A stretch of DNA of 64,000 nt from assembly GCA_002917075.1 (NCBI GenBank), contig NTMA01000025.1, positions 124,001 to 188,000 on the forward strand, in the 5' to 3' direction. The notes below the pieces were generated by a model, which did no database searches, had not been told where the DNA came from, and saw only the letters and a list, made by a program, of their open reading frames with translations. Positions 1 through 11,365 of this stretch are shown here, in pieces (position 1 is the stretch's first letter; each line of letters opens with the position of its first letter). The translations under genes and the position numbers were made by a program. This DNA is from Hawksworthiomyces lignivorus. Taxonomy: Eukaryota > Ascomycota > Sordariomycetes > Ophiostomatales > Ophiostomataceae.

Positions 1-1453
1 TTTTGAATGGGCTCTTATTTAAGAAAAAGGGTGCGACGAGTTCAAATGTGCTCTAATCATTATGCGCTGCTGCACGATTGCTACGCGTTTTAAATGTGCA
101 ACTGCACATTCATGACCTTCAACCCTCAGTCCCGTTGCATAGTGTGATGGTGTGGCCGGCCTTGCTGGCCTGACCAATATAAAATCGCTATTGCAAAAAA
201 AGGAGGCTATTATGTTGCCAATCGGGGCCGTTGCCTGAAACACATTAGACGGTGGCGGCGCTTAGACCAGTGGCCGACACATCCCCTGACAGAGAGGTAT
301 GCTGCCGCTGGTACAGGCACTCAACCACTATTAATCGAACCAAAAAAGGCGATCATCAGTTGGCTTCCCCAATGCAGCAGCCTAAGCTTGCCGTATAAAT
401 CTGGTGGGAGAATCGGCCGGACCTCACGTCCGCCCATTCTCCCGAGACAACAGATTCTGGTTTGGCCAAACCACCCTGTATTCAAAATATCATACTCAAA
501 ATACCATTAAGCCAACAGAAAGCACCAGCGAGCCGCTACACACCATTTCACCAACAACAGAAATGGCCAAGCTTTATCAGTATCATGACGCAAAATCTCT
601 GCGCAAAACCGCTGAAACTTTTGCATATATATGTGGTCTACGAAGTCCAAAGGGCTCCAGCCAATAAGCAAGAAGGGATGCGCTATATTTCCTAATTCGG
701 GAGGCCACTATTAGTTCCTGCCACCACAACAGCGGCTCCAGACTTAAGCCTACGAGTACATTGGCAAGTCGAGCAAGCTGGATGCATGCACATTATAGGT
801 GCATCGAGTACGTCGCAACACTAAATCATGGGCCGGCTCCCTTGCCCGCAGATGTAGAATATCTCGGCATTATTAAGTGGAAGTCTCAATATGAGAAATA
901 TTAGAGGATGATATTATCTTTTAAGGTTCCATCGGGTCTAGCTAAGGATAAACTAGAGGGTTGCGCGACGTCCGTCACTGTACTACAGATAATCCGATGG
1001 GCCAACGGGAGTCCTGTGCGCATGTTGAGCAACTAACTAATTGTCATTTTGAACGCCTTTCTTCGTCTGTTCGAAAAAACCCAGCTGTCAACTCCAATTT
1101 GCGCACGGAAATTCCCGGCTGCGCCACAAGTGTTGCCTTATGCTCATCAACAAATAATTGTTTTTGTAGAGCCTCATAGCAATATCAACTACTCTTAGCA
1201 TTCTTATGCTTGTTGTTGATTACGCAGTGAACGCGGTACTGTACTATTCTACTACAGAAATTTGCCAACTTTACATTTGTCCTGCGACTGTACCAGGGGG
1301 ATTTACTTTCACACCCGGCTGACGAGACTCCTGCCAAACATTGTACTCTGGCTGCTGTACAGCTGACTCAACTCAACATATCTAGAAACTTATTTTTTTC
1401 GAATAAAAAAAAGCTCTCCCACGAGCAGGACCATTCAGCAGCATCACAGCCTT
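1..1453. other. intergenic, no gene seen
   Basis: No reading frame here has an ATG start, coding-like composition and a recognisable motif together. The small frames at 404-695 and 961-1179 overlap each other or have no splice partners. An A/T-rich run at 1388-1411 lies just ahead of the HET gene and could be part of its promoter. Confidence 0.6.
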
Positions 1454-3490
1454 ATGTCTATTGCAGCCTCAGCAATGACATTGCCAATGACTGAAAAGAA
1501 TTCTGCCGCGTATACGGCAAGCCATAGCATCTACGATGACCTTCCGCTAAGCGCAACGATCCCAGAATTTCGCGTCATCGAAATTCTGGCTGGCAAAGAA
1601 TCTGACCTACTCAATTGTAGGCTCTGTACCAGCCCGCTCGATTGTGACATTGTATACGCGGCCCTTTCGTACACTTGGGAGGTGTCTTTGCCGCTGCGTA
1701 ATATCAAAATCAATGGCCAAGAATTTCCTATTCGGCAAAACCTGTGGGGAGCCTTGGCTCAGATTCGCCGCCCTTCCACAGACGTCCGGCTGTGGGTGGA
1801 CGCGGTCTGCATCAACCAGGATTCTGTCTCTGAACGCAATGCCCAGGTCCCGCTCATGCGCGACATATATTCGAGAGCATCCGACGTCTTTGTATGGCTA
1901 GGCGAAGGGAGCAACGACACTAATCACGCCATGGATGCCTTGCACCGCCTCTCCGCGATGCGCCACGATGACCCGGCGTGGCTGCTGGACGACCTGGAAA
2001 AGCTGCTGCCAAGCGCCATGAGATCGCCGGATTTCTCCAGTAATGCACGCGACGAGAGAATGAAGTCGTTGCGGGCTGGCCTAAATGACATCTTCACGCG
2101 GCCTTGGTTTGATCGCACCTGGACGATCCAGGAGCTGGCATTGGCGCGCAGGTGTCCGATGCTGCTGTGCGGCACGTCGTCCATCTGCTGGGAGTGCTTC
2201 CACGCCACGAGCGAAGAAATGGCAAAGTACCTGCGCACGTGTAACGTGAACGACGATCTGTCCGACTGGTGGGTGCTCTATGGTGTCCTGTCTGCGACGA
2301 CACCTAACAAGGTCAACGCCCTGACCCAACTCCGGCACCATGCCCAAGCCCCTGGACGACTTCTGCAGCGGGGAAATGGCATTTCCTATCTCGGCGACAT
2401 ACTCTCGTACACCCAGTATTCACTCTGCACAGACCCTAGGGATAAAATCTACGCCGTGCTTGGAATTACCGAGCCCGAAGCAGCAGAGATGGTCACAGTC
2501 GACTACACCAAGCCTATTATGGAAGTTTACATGAGCGCCACCATGTATCTCATCAAGCGGGACGGTTTTCAGATCCTCTCGTCGCAGGGTGTCTTCCCCC
2601 GACAGGAAGGCTGGCCAAGCTGGGTGGTCGATTTTCAGCGTTCCATGCCTAGACATTACGCTCGACTTGTGCGACCGGCTGAAGCCACTGGGTCGCGGTA
2701 CTATACACTGCCTTACGGAGGCCAGAATACAACAGCACGTTTTGTGCTGCCCCAAGGAATACTTCAGGTGTTTGGCCTCGTCATTGACAGGGTGTGCGAG
2801 ACAAGCCAAGTTTTCAAGCTGACCGACCAAGGCGGGCCCCACGGCAAGCACAAGCTGGAACTGGCGGCAGATATGTTCAGCTTGTTTTTGCGAGCTGCAA
2901 GAACGAGCGAGCTCTTCTCGTCCCAAGAATCAGACCGCAATCCACAATATGGTCCGAGAAACCGGTCCGAGATCTCGCCCTTGAGCGAAGCGATTCTCAG
3001 GACGATCATTGGGGGCTGGATCGAACCCACCCACCGGCATATATCAAAACATGCAGGACCCCCATCCAATGACGATCTGAAGTCTTTGCGAATGGTCGTC
3101 TGCGACATCGCAGAAGACGCGGCACCGTTAGCTGCCCTAGGCCTCGTAGGCGCAGAGGGCCAGGACCCGAAGGCGGATGACCTTCAGACTAATGAGGTCG
3201 CCGTGCTTACGGAAAGGATCACGAATATCCTGAATCAAAGAGCGGCCTTCCGGACCAACGGTGGATGGATCGGGGCTGGGCCAGTTGATGCGAAAGATGG
3301 CGATTTTGTCGTCGCGGTCTTGGGCTCCGATGTTCCCTTCATCTTCAGAATCGAGCATGACCACTTTTTGTTAGTAGGTGAATGCTACGTGGATGGTATC
3401 ATGTTCGGAGAGCTCTTGGAAAACCCTCATTTTCGGCCCGAAGGTGATATGAATCGGCCTGTTGGGCTTTTGCCTCTAGATCTTCACTGA
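1454..3490 (+). CDS. HET-domain protein (heterokaryon incompatibility type)
   Basis: Single-exon gene for 678 residues. The N-terminal third carries the HET hallmark blocks: LSYTWE at about residues 71-76, LWVDAVCINQ at 113-122 and VFVWLG at 145-150, followed by a FxRPWFxRTWTIQE-like block near residue 210. HET domains in filamentous ascomycetes are cytosolic modules that trigger growth arrest or cell death after non-self recognition. The remaining ~400 residues have no domain I can name, which is usual for HET-only proteins (600-800 aa). ATG at 1454 is the first in the frame and sits before the conserved block. Its neighbour 3 kb away is another HET protein, so this is a small HET locus. The particular partner or allele role cannot be read from sequence. 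Confidence 0.9.
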   Translation: MSIAASAMTLPMTEKNSAAYTASHSIYDDLPLSATIPEFRVIEILAGKESDLLNCRLCTSPLDCDIVYAALSYTWEVSLPLRNIKINGQEFPIRQNLWGALAQIRRPSTDVRLWVDAVCINQDSVSERNAQVPLMRDIYSRASDVFVWLGEGSNDTNHAMDALHRLSAMRHDDPAWLLDDLEKLLPSAMRSPDFSSNARDERMKSLRAGLNDIFTRPWFDRTWTIQELALARRCPMLLCGTSSICWECFHATSEEMAKYLRTCNVNDDLSDWWVLYGVLSATTPNKVNALTQLRHHAQAPGRLLQRGNGISYLGDILSYTQYSLCTDPRDKIYAVLGITEPEAAEMVTVDYTKPIMEVYMSATMYLIKRDGFQILSSQGVFPRQEGWPSWVVDFQRSMPRHYARLVRPAEATGSRYYTLPYGGQNTTARFVLPQGILQVFGLVIDRVCETSQVFKLTDQGGPHGKHKLELAADMFSLFLRAARTSELFSSQESDRNPQYGPRNRSEISPLSEAILRTIIGGWIEPTHRHISKHAGPPSNDDLKSLRMVVCDIAEDAAPLAALGLVGAEGQDPKADDLQTNEVAVLTERITNILNQRAAFRTNGGWIGAGPVDAKDGDFVVAVLGSDVPFIFRIEHDHFLLVGECYVDGIMFGELLENPHFRPEGDMNRPVGLLPLDLH

Positions 3491-6285
3491 TTCCGAAGTC
3501 TACTGTTTTATACACAGAGAACACGATCCATCACACTAGAATATACAAGCATGGCATGCTATGCCCGCCCTAGGGCATAACACAACATCACAGTGAGATG
3601 ACCAAGACGAAAGGGTGACTTTGACGCAAGAATAGCATAGGAAATGTGCGGTGATGATGGCGATGACTGCTTAATGGACTAACTGCACAGTAGGGATGAG
3701 TGCAGGTGGTTTCGAGATTTGACTTGGGCTATGCTGTAATATATCGAAGAAGTGGTCAAGCCATTAAAATGCCTTTTTAATATATGATCTAGTTTCCATA
3801 AGGAAGACAATCAGTAATAGCATACATCTCCAATCATTTAATACCATGAACTATGCATCCAGTCATATTATCCCCAAGGCTTGGCGGGCGCCAATGGACT
3901 CTGCAATCTACCAATTTCAAATAACCTTCAGCTGCACTATGCTAGGGGGTTCCGGCAATTCACCTAAGATGCTTTGACTTGGCTAGGTCCCTGTGACCAT
4001 GTATATATATACATGGCGCCAATATGAGGACGTAACCAAACGCCAGCAACTTTAGGTCGTCGTTCTGGTTACCGTTCTTTTTGGTGCATGGCGTTACTTT
4101 CAGTGGATTTTACAGCAGGAGAATTTTTTTGGAAATACATTTTACATACTCGTGTAGTTAAAATAAAGAAATTCGAATAAGATTTTTTTCTTCAACTAAT
4201 TAATATAGGCGACAAAATATTTTTGTTTGACATATTTTTAGTAAAGTATATGATTTTGGCAGCTTTTCTGTGAACGTATGTGCCGGCTACATTGTTGCTA
4301 AAGAAGCATGGAGGGCTGAGGGACTGTGTTATACCGTGACAGTTAACTCTAAGACGAGAACGAGTATAAAGTACAGAAACGGGAGTTGAGCGTCTTTTGT
4401 CACACTATCGGACCAGGGCCAACGGCGACATCGATCAATCACGACTGTCCTGGACAAAGCGAATGCGAAGGTGTAGAGAACGAAGGAAACAGCTTTAACA
4501 GGACTCTGCTTCAGCGTAAGTCCCCCTTCGACTGGTGTTTACGTATGCGGTTGTCAACATAAACGTGATACAATTCGAAGCAATAGAATGTTGTTGATTT
4601 CTTTTCTTGCTATTGGCCAGGCTAGTCAATACCAAAAAGCTAAACTAGGAGAGACGAAGAAATAAAAATGACACAACTCCTCTTGAATTCATTTTTTTCG
4701 GAGAAATGCTTTCAAGATCCAAAAACGAGTACTGTATTTACGCCACCTTCAGCACGGCGTACACTCGTAGTCATATTTTGGAGTAGTCTTTTCAGAGCAA
4801 CAGTTGCCTAGGTGTAGTGTAATTGCCTTTCGGAACACCATCGAAGCACCGATAATGCTGGTGAGCTGGAATGCTGTCATGTTTCCGTTTTGTGCTCCTT
4901 TTTTCTATACATGTGGAGAAATATACTCATGATATTCAGTATTTCACAATTGCAAAGTCTCAATGATAACTTTGAGTTTGGCTTGAATTTGTTGTTAGTG
5001 TTAACTGAATCTCGCAATCGTTGTGCGAATTCGCTTACATATTGCCTGCCTATATAATTAGATGATAAAATTACATATTCACGATGTGCTCCGCTGCCAA
5101 GACGTTTCAACCGGATTCACCGGCCTGCACAAAACCTCAGGTGACTTCGGCAGCGCTTCACCAAACAAAACTGGTGACCAATTGATCTCAAATGCTTTGT
5201 CAATATGCCCACAATTGTCCCATAATTATTATGCTTGATTTGAATGCACAAAATACTTGCCTCGGATCGTTCTAAGCATATTGCGCTTCCCGCAATCCAA
5301 TGTAAACATCATCAATGGTCAGGCTTGGCACAGTCAAGTTGCAGAGAAGCTTCTGGGCCTGGAACCACGGCGGCGTGATCGCGACAGCCGAAGAGAACCG
5401 TGGATCGGCGGGTCTATTACATTTATGAAATATAGTGAACATGCGGCGCTCATTCTTTCTAGAATTCCCCCCCCCCTACCCCGGCCCTCCCAAAAAATGA
5501 ATACTACCTGTAAGAAACCACTGCATAGTAGATACTCGCCTCAGGAAGTATTTACTGTGGTATAGCTACTGGTAAGCCGGGAACCGAATTGTAAAATTTG
5601 CGGGTGAAATGTCTGCCAATTTGTTTGTCGGCTGCATTCATCTCTTGCGCCAAGTGAGCAAATGCGTGCCTCCCCTGCATCGCAGTTTTTCTCGAGTCAT
5701 GAGGTAATATTGTTTCTCTGGGCTCAAGTCTGGTTGCCATGGACCGAAGCAATTGTCATGATTGCTAATGCAGTCAGGTATTAAAAAAGCAGTCTATGCT
5801 CCACCGCGAACTGGCCTGCTTTCGCCTAAACTACAGCCAAGACGGCTGCATGCAATATTAGCAAAAGAATCTTGATATACTAACCGTCGGATATGAGATT
5901 TTACCAGGTTGAAGCCACCAGTGGGGCTTTTGATGTAGCCCTCCTGTGGTATCGCAGGGCCTCACTGCGCAAAGCTTTCATTTGTACTCCGTAACCGATG
6001 CTGAATAACAAGACTCTAATATGTGTCGATGCTGATGAACTTGCGGACTAATATGGGCTCAGCACAGTAGCACTGAAGATGTTGAGAGATATTGTAAATA
6101 TGTTTAAGCGTCTTTCAGACAAGCATCTCTGGAGATTTTGAGTATAAGAAGGGCCTGCTGCTCATGATCTTAACCACTTTTCCCAAGCTTCATCACTCAC
6201 AAGATCCAAGCATCCAGACTCCAACCAGCAGCTGAATTCTACATTTCGCTTTTCTCTAGCATCTTATCCAGCCTCTTCTTTCACA
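3491..6285. other. AT-rich intergenic, no gene seen
   Basis: About 2.8 kb with frequent stops in all frames and long A/T runs, for example around 4120-4260. A stretch at 4320-4560 is less AT-rich and has a TATA-like TATAAAG near 4365, which recalls a solo LTR or dead promoter, but I see no matching ends. The last 150 bp hold the promoter of the isochorismatase gene. Confidence 0.55.
6143..6148 (+). promoter_or_regulatory. putative TATA box of the isochorismatase-family gene
   Basis: TATAAG lies 138 bp upstream of the ATG at 6286. A pyrimidine-rich, AC-rich leader typical of fungal 5' UTRs follows it. Position and sequence fit a core promoter; no transcript evidence is available. Confidence 0.35.
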
Positions 6286-7126
6286 ATGAAGTTCAACTTT
6301 GCTTGCAGCCTGCTCTTCCTCGGTGTCGCAGCCGCCGCTTCGTCGGACGCACCGTTTAAGTACGAGAGACTTGACAAGAACGACTCTGTAAGTTATCATG
6401 TGCCGACTATATTTTACAAGCTGGTATTAACAATCTACAGCTACTTCTGATTCTTGATCTTCAAGAGGGTCTCTACACGAGTCTGGGACGTGATTTCGAC
6501 CATGTCGTCTTCAAGCAGAGCATGTTGGCCCACGCTGAGCTTGGCAAGGTTTTCAACCTGCCCGTTGTTATGACCTCTTCTGCTGAAACTGGTAAGCAGA
6601 ATCGACAACCTCGAGTGAATTTTCAGAGATTGCTTACGCTTTCTTGCTAGGTCCTAACGGTCCCCTGCCCGACGAGTTCCTTGAGATGTACCCGACTGCG
6701 CCTCTCATCAAGCGCAACGGTGAGGTCAACGCGTGGGACAATGCTGACTTCCGCAACGCCATCATTGCTGCCAACAAGTCCCAGATTATCATTGGCGGTA
6801 TCACTACCGACGTCTGCACGGCGTTCCTGGCCCTGTCTCTCCGCGACGCCGGATACACGGTCTATGCCAACCTCGAGGCTTCTGGCACTACTACTGACCT
6901 CATCCGCAACGAAGCCAATGACCGCATGAAGGCTGCCGGTGTCCACATCCTGCCGTACTTTGCTATCGTCTGTGAGCTGATGCGCGACTGGCGTAACACT
7001 CCTGGCAGCAAGGAGCTGTTCCCGGTTCTGGACAAGTACTATCCCGCTTATGGCATGCTCGCCCGCGCCCACAGAGCTGCCACTCTCAACGGCACCGTCC
7101 TTTCTGGCGAGGATGTTCTGCCCTAA
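6286..7126 (+). CDS. isochorismatase-family hydrolase with N-terminal signal peptide
   Basis: Three exons, 6286-6387, 6441-6591 and 6651-7126, give 242 residues; the introns are 53 and 59 bp, GT-AG, and keep phase. Exon 1 encodes a hydrophobic leader (FACSLLFLGVAAAASS) like a secretion signal. The body matches the isochorismatase/YcaC-like cysteine hydrolase fold. It has LILDLQEG with the catalytic Asp near residue 40, a candidate Lys near 105 and GGITTDVCTAF with the nucleophile Cys near 140. This family hydrolyses C-N or enol-ether bonds of small metabolites. YcaC-like members are of unknown substrate. It sits alone between two HET genes. The unusual point is the signal peptide, since most family members are cytosolic. 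Family confidence is high; substrate is unknown. Confidence 0.88.
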
Positions 7127-7454
7127 GGTGGTTGAGCTAGGTCATGGTGTTCCTATCTGATGTTCCCATACGGTGCTACCCCCACAGCCAAAGAATCGAC
7201 ACCTCCGGCCTTTTTATGACAAGACGAAAATAATATAGAGACCAAAAGATAGAATAAAATAAATAGAGAAGTCAAAAGTCTAGAGGACTATTATCATAAA
7301 ACTGAATGATGAAATACACGACGCATCACTTAATTCTTTAGTTCCTACCTTCCAATATTCAAGTAGCATATTGCAAAATATAACGGGTGAGTCCAGACTA
7401 TAGTAGTGATTACAATATATCCTTCAAATTATTTTGCTGCCCCTTATTCATACA
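7127..7454. other. intergenic spacer between convergent genes
   Basis: A 328 bp AT-rich spacer separates the 3' ends of the isochorismatase gene (+) and the HET-WD40 gene (-). It contains A/T runs suited to poly(A) signals. No other feature is seen. Confidence 0.5.
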
Positions 7455-9128
7455 TTAACCCCAGAGTCTCACTGTCTGGTCATTAGATGCAGACGCCAAG
7501 AAACGCGAGTCAGGTGAGAAAGCCACCGATCGCACCCAGTCTGTGTGGCCATGGAGTGACTTTAGGCACTGTCCTGTCGCGAGATCCCAGAGCCTTACTG
7601 TTCGATCGCGCGATGCCGACGCTAAGAGCTGCGCGTCCGGCGAAAATGTCACCAACCGAACAAAGTCTGTATGGCCGCGGAGAATCTGCAAGCACTGGCC
7701 TGTTACCGGGCTCCAGAGTCTCACCGTCTGGTCACGCGACGCTGACGCTACGAGCTGCGCATCGGGCGAGAAAGCTACCGACCGAATCCAGTCGGTATGG
7801 CCGTAGAGCGTCTTCAGGCACTGCCATGGAACTCCGCGCCCCGTGCTCCAGAGTCTGACCGTCTGGTCATTCGATCCCGATGCCAAGGTCTTCGAGTCCG
7901 GCGAGAAGGCGACAGACAAAACTCCGCCGACATGGTCTAGCAGTTCTTCCAGGAACTGTGCTGTTACCGGATTCCAGATTCGTATTGTCCGGTCGTCTGC
8001 TGCCGACGCTAGGAGGCGCGAGTCGGGGGAGAAGGCAATCGAGCAAACCACTTTCGAATGGCCTCTGAGTATATGCAAGCACTGGCCTGTTGCTGGGTTC
8101 CAGAGCCTCACCGTCAGGTCTTCTGACGAAGATGCTAAGAGCTGCCCGTCAGGTGAGAAAGCGACCGCCCAAACTGTTTGCGAATGACCGTGGAGCGTCT
8201 GCAGACACTGCGCTGTCACCGGATTCCAAATTTTAATTGTTAGATCATTCGATGCCGACGCTAAGATCTTCGAGTCTGGAGAGAAGGCAACCGACTGAAC
8301 CCAGTGCGTATGGCCACTGAGCGTCTGCAAGCACCTCGCCGTCGCCGAGCTAAACACAACCGACACGTTCTGATGTTGATAATTGTGACCTATGGCGTTG
8401 TCGATTTCGTTTCGGAGTCGGCGAACTGCGTTTGACCTTCCTTCACCGGGTATAAGAGGCATGAATATACCAAAAATGCCCAAGAGGCAGTATGCCCAGT
8501 CTTCTTCTTCAGTAGTTTCTCGCGTATGTGCCCATTTAAACCGTTCCTCAATGCTGAATTTTGACAGGTCACCACCCCGAAGAGCTTGAGCCGAAATCTG
8601 AGTTGTAGCACAAATCTGCCGTTCGAGAGTCCTTTTGTCACCGAGCCGCCTGCCGTCTTCTGCGAAGAACTCGACTGATACTGGCGCTAATAATTCTTGG
8701 AGAGTCCAGCCCCGGGTAAACCATCTATGCGCTTGAAATACCGACTCCCACGCTTCACCATATAGCGGACTAGCTTCATAGCTTGGAACTGACAAATCTG
8801 ACAAGTATACGTAACATCGAGTGGCATTTTTATACCAGTTGAACATGGAATTGATCGCTCTAGTCAACTCGGTGTTGTTTGATTTATCAATGCAACAAGT
8901 ATCAACCCAGAAGTACCGGAGGCCGTCGCGTCTGCTTTGCTCTGCGCAGAATTGAATCTTCTTATAACCAGGCTTATCTTGTTCTGATCCGTTGAGCATG
9001 TCATGATAGGTAACCTCTTCCTTATTGTTTTGGCTCCATGTGTGGGAAAGTATAGCATAGCAAGGTATGTGGTGGGCTTGGTCCTCCATTAACCTGATCT
9101 TGCCGTCATAATACTCCAATAGTCGCAT
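7455..9128 (-). CDS. HET domain fused directly to seven WD40 repeats
   Basis: Single-exon gene for 557 residues. Residues 1 to about 250 are a HET domain of the HNWD type: YAILSHTWS near 28-36, then YFWVDTCCIDKSNN, NATRCYVYLSD, and FTRGWTLQELLAP. From residue 266 to the stop come seven WD40 repeats. Five are 42 residues long, the fourth is 45 and the last is 37, each with the GHTxxVxSVAFSPD and ASASxDxTVRLW pattern. In the known HNWD family (Podospora het-d/het-e type) a NACHT NTPase lies between HET and WD40; here it is absent and the propeller follows within about 15 residues of the HET end. Seven repeats are just enough for one closed propeller. Such proteins sense non-self ligands and trigger incompatibility cell death. 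A recombination-derived deletion, or a genuine HET-WD gene, are both possible. Confidence 0.92.
   Translation of the reverse strand: MRLLEYYDGKIRLMEDQAHHIPCYAILSHTWSQNNKEEVTYHDMLNGSEQDKPGYKKIQFCAEQSRRDGLRYFWVDTCCIDKSNNTELTRAINSMFNWYKNATRCYVYLSDLSVPSYEASPLYGEAWESVFQAHRWFTRGWTLQELLAPVSVEFFAEDGRRLGDKRTLERQICATTQISAQALRGGDLSKFSIEERFKWAHTRETTEEEDWAYCLLGIFGIFMPLIPGEGRSNAVRRLRNEIDNAIGHNYQHQNVSVVFSSATARCLQTLSGHTHWVQSVAFSPDSKILASASNDLTIKIWNPVTAQCLQTLHGHSQTVWAVAFSPDGQLLASSSEDLTVRLWNPATGQCLHILRGHSKVVCSIAFSPDSRLLASAADDRTIRIWNPVTAQFLEELLDHVGGVLSVAFSPDSKTLASGSNDQTVRLWSTGRGVPWQCLKTLYGHTDWIRSVAFSPDAQLVASASRDQTVRLWSPVTGQCLQILRGHTDFVRLVTFSPDAQLLASASRDRTVRLWDLATGQCLKSLHGHTDWVRSVAFSPDSRFLASASNDQTVRLWG
7458..8333 (-). 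repeat. tandem array of seven ~126-bp WD40-coding repeats
   Basis: In-frame tandem DNA repeat inside the HET-WD40 gene: units of 126 bp, with one of 135 bp (repeat 4) and a terminal partial unit. The units are strongly alike at protein level and share long identical DNA words such as those coding for SVAFSPD and ASASRDxTVRLW. High similarity between units is typical of arrays that exchange or lose repeats by unequal recombination in this gene family. Confidence 0.85.
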
Positions 9129-11098
9129 TATGTTTTATGGTATAAAATAGAATATATGGGATCTGGCGGAATTAAAAGAGGCGGTGGCTGTCGAGCTCGA
9201 CATCAATACGATAAACGCAGTAGAAGACTTACTTCTGTATGAACAGATTAAAATATGCAACCATATCAAGGATAGCAAGGCTATTAACGCTGCCCAAAAT
9301 AGAAGTTGGGCATCGTAAGACGCCAGCGCAGAGGCGTGTGGCTGTGCGTAACACTCTCAGCGCATTAACCACCGATGTCCAATAGTTTGGTAGCTTCATA
9401 TGCTCTGGACCAATGATGGTGAGATAATCCTTGCTAGAGGAGACCACTACTCAACCTATCTTTCTTAGAGGACTAAGTTGTAACGAACCTGGTACGGTAA
9501 TGCGCGGTGTCAACAGTTAGCGCCATATAATGAGTCTGCACCATATACTCTTGCGATGTTGCTCCAAGTCTATATGTCGTCCAACCACTTAGGTAAATAG
9601 CTGTACACAAAGAGAATCGACTTTGAGGCACAACCTCGTTCCATCTAGCTGGCTGACATGCCATGAATTGAGAGTCTATGGATCTTAAATGATAACTTTA
9701 GTGAACTTATGCTGTCGTTAATCTAGAAAAAGCTAGATATGATGCTCATCTTAGAGAATAGCAAGGAGCATTCGCTTCGTTATGAGGGGACATGTCTAAG
9801 ATAGAAAAAAGGGAATTGAATAAACAAAGTCGCCAATTATTGCGTCTTCCTACGCCAGAAACATTATATGTACGGTATAGAGCAATATTGATGTTGCGAT
9901 AGGGACCTGCTCACACCATGGGATGCGAATATTAATCCGCACCAATTGTTAGTATAAAACACAAGCAAAAGATAACATCAAGTGCGACTATCTTCTCGCA
10001 ACCATATGGAATTTTTTGTCTTTTACCGCTCACACTAGACGTGGAGTATTATTCTGTACAATAATATCTTTACTTAATTAGGCGGTGGTTTCTGCCCCAG
10101 AGGGTTCCACCTAGATTAGACGTAAATAGTCAGGATTGGCTAATAAATACGATTAAACTCTAGACGTGGAGTATAATCTTGATATCGAAAAGAACTTTCT
10201 ATCTCCCAAATGAACAGCATATAAGTTTCCGTGTAGGAGGCTATAGACCCAATGATTTCTAAGACTTACGAACGATAGGATCATCTCTAATATCACACTC
10301 AGAACTAACAGTCGAAAATTGGCGGCTATAATCAATATTCCGCGTACAGATATTACGCCGAAGCAGCTGTGGCATTGCTGTTAGTGCTAGTTGCGCGGCG
10401 CAGTCGCTCTGTGTTCAGCAAGGATCAGTCACGTAAAGCGAGTTCAAATCAGTGTGCTAGGCTTACCATCTGACTATGTATCTCGAGACATCCATATCTG
10501 CTCACGACTCCTGGCTCCTGCTCTCTTAGCTCTGCCTGGGAGAAGAAATATTTCATGTCTTTCAAATGTCTCTTTCTGGGTAACAAGGTTTCTTGAAGCC
10601 GTCTGAATACAGGAATTCTCCACAATAAAATTTGAGTTATTGATGTAACTTGTAGATTGTAGGGGCTGAGATGATGAGAGGGCGGTAGGTTGGAAAGGGA
10701 AGGGGGGGAGGTATATTGAATGCCAAAAACCTGCTCTACTCATTTACCCAGTGCAGATAGCCCCATAGTTCAGCTGTGCCTCCATGAAATTGGTGGCAGT
10801 GATGTTGAGCGAGCATCCAGAGACCGAGAAGCACATAAATTTGAGATATAAAACAAATGCTAGTCCGACAAGGTAGACTCTCTCAAAGTCATAATTTTCA
10901 AAATGGGACTAAAATCAAAACAGATATCCACAAGCGCGTCAACAGCTAGGACCTCCTTCCGCCACAGACCACTTCCATTAAATCGTATGCTTACCATTTA
11001 TGTACCACGTTCCGAAAAAAGATAAATAAAAACTAACACATATTTCTTTCGAAGTAAAAGAATCAGTAGACGATTGGGTTCAACTCTATCTGAGTATC
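9129..11098. other. intergenic, no gene seen
   Basis: About 2 kb with short open frames only (for example 9229-9447, 9473-9664 and 10153-10335 on the minus strand). None has a motif, a signal peptide or usable splice partners. The 9129-9400 part must include the HET-WD40 promoter. Confidence 0.5.
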
Positions 11099-11365
11099 AT
11101 GCATATACCAGTTTCGGTGGCCCTTACTAGCCTCGCACTATGGCTGGCCACAGTTCAGGCTACACCTTTGAGTGAGTTGGCGCGAGAATCTTCATCTATA
11201 ATGGTTTGATTTTGATTAACTAAAAAAAAAAAAAAAGGTACTCCTGCACCTGACGTGAAAGCTCTGCCCCCTACGCCGACTTCAGGTCTGAGCCAGCTCG
11301 GAGTGGCACAACCTTCTCGACCGCCTCGTTGCCCACTGCCCGGTCCTCCATCTGCTTGTGATTAG
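11099..11365 (+). CDS. very small secreted proline-rich protein (candidate)
   Basis: Two exons, 11099-11171 and 11238-11365, join in phase to give 66 residues. Exon 1 encodes a clear signal peptide (MHIPVSVALTSLALWLATVQA). Its end has a canonical GTGAGT donor, and the unspliced frame meets a TGA a few codons later. The 66-bp intron has a TTAAC-like branch site and an A15 run before AAG. The mature part is about 45 residues, rich in Pro, with two Cys near the end (RCPLPGPPSAC). The model rests on splice logic and the signal peptide. I know no family for it. It could be a small secreted effector-like peptide or a decayed gene. Confidence 0.42.

Noticed and set aside
404..695. Two overlapping plus-strand frames of 77-87 codons
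   Set aside because: They overlap each other in different frames, the translations show no motif and there are no splice partners.
4320..4560. Possible solo LTR or dead promoter
   Set aside because: A TATA-like site and lower AT content are present, but no matching terminal repeats, TG...CA ends or target duplication could be found by eye.
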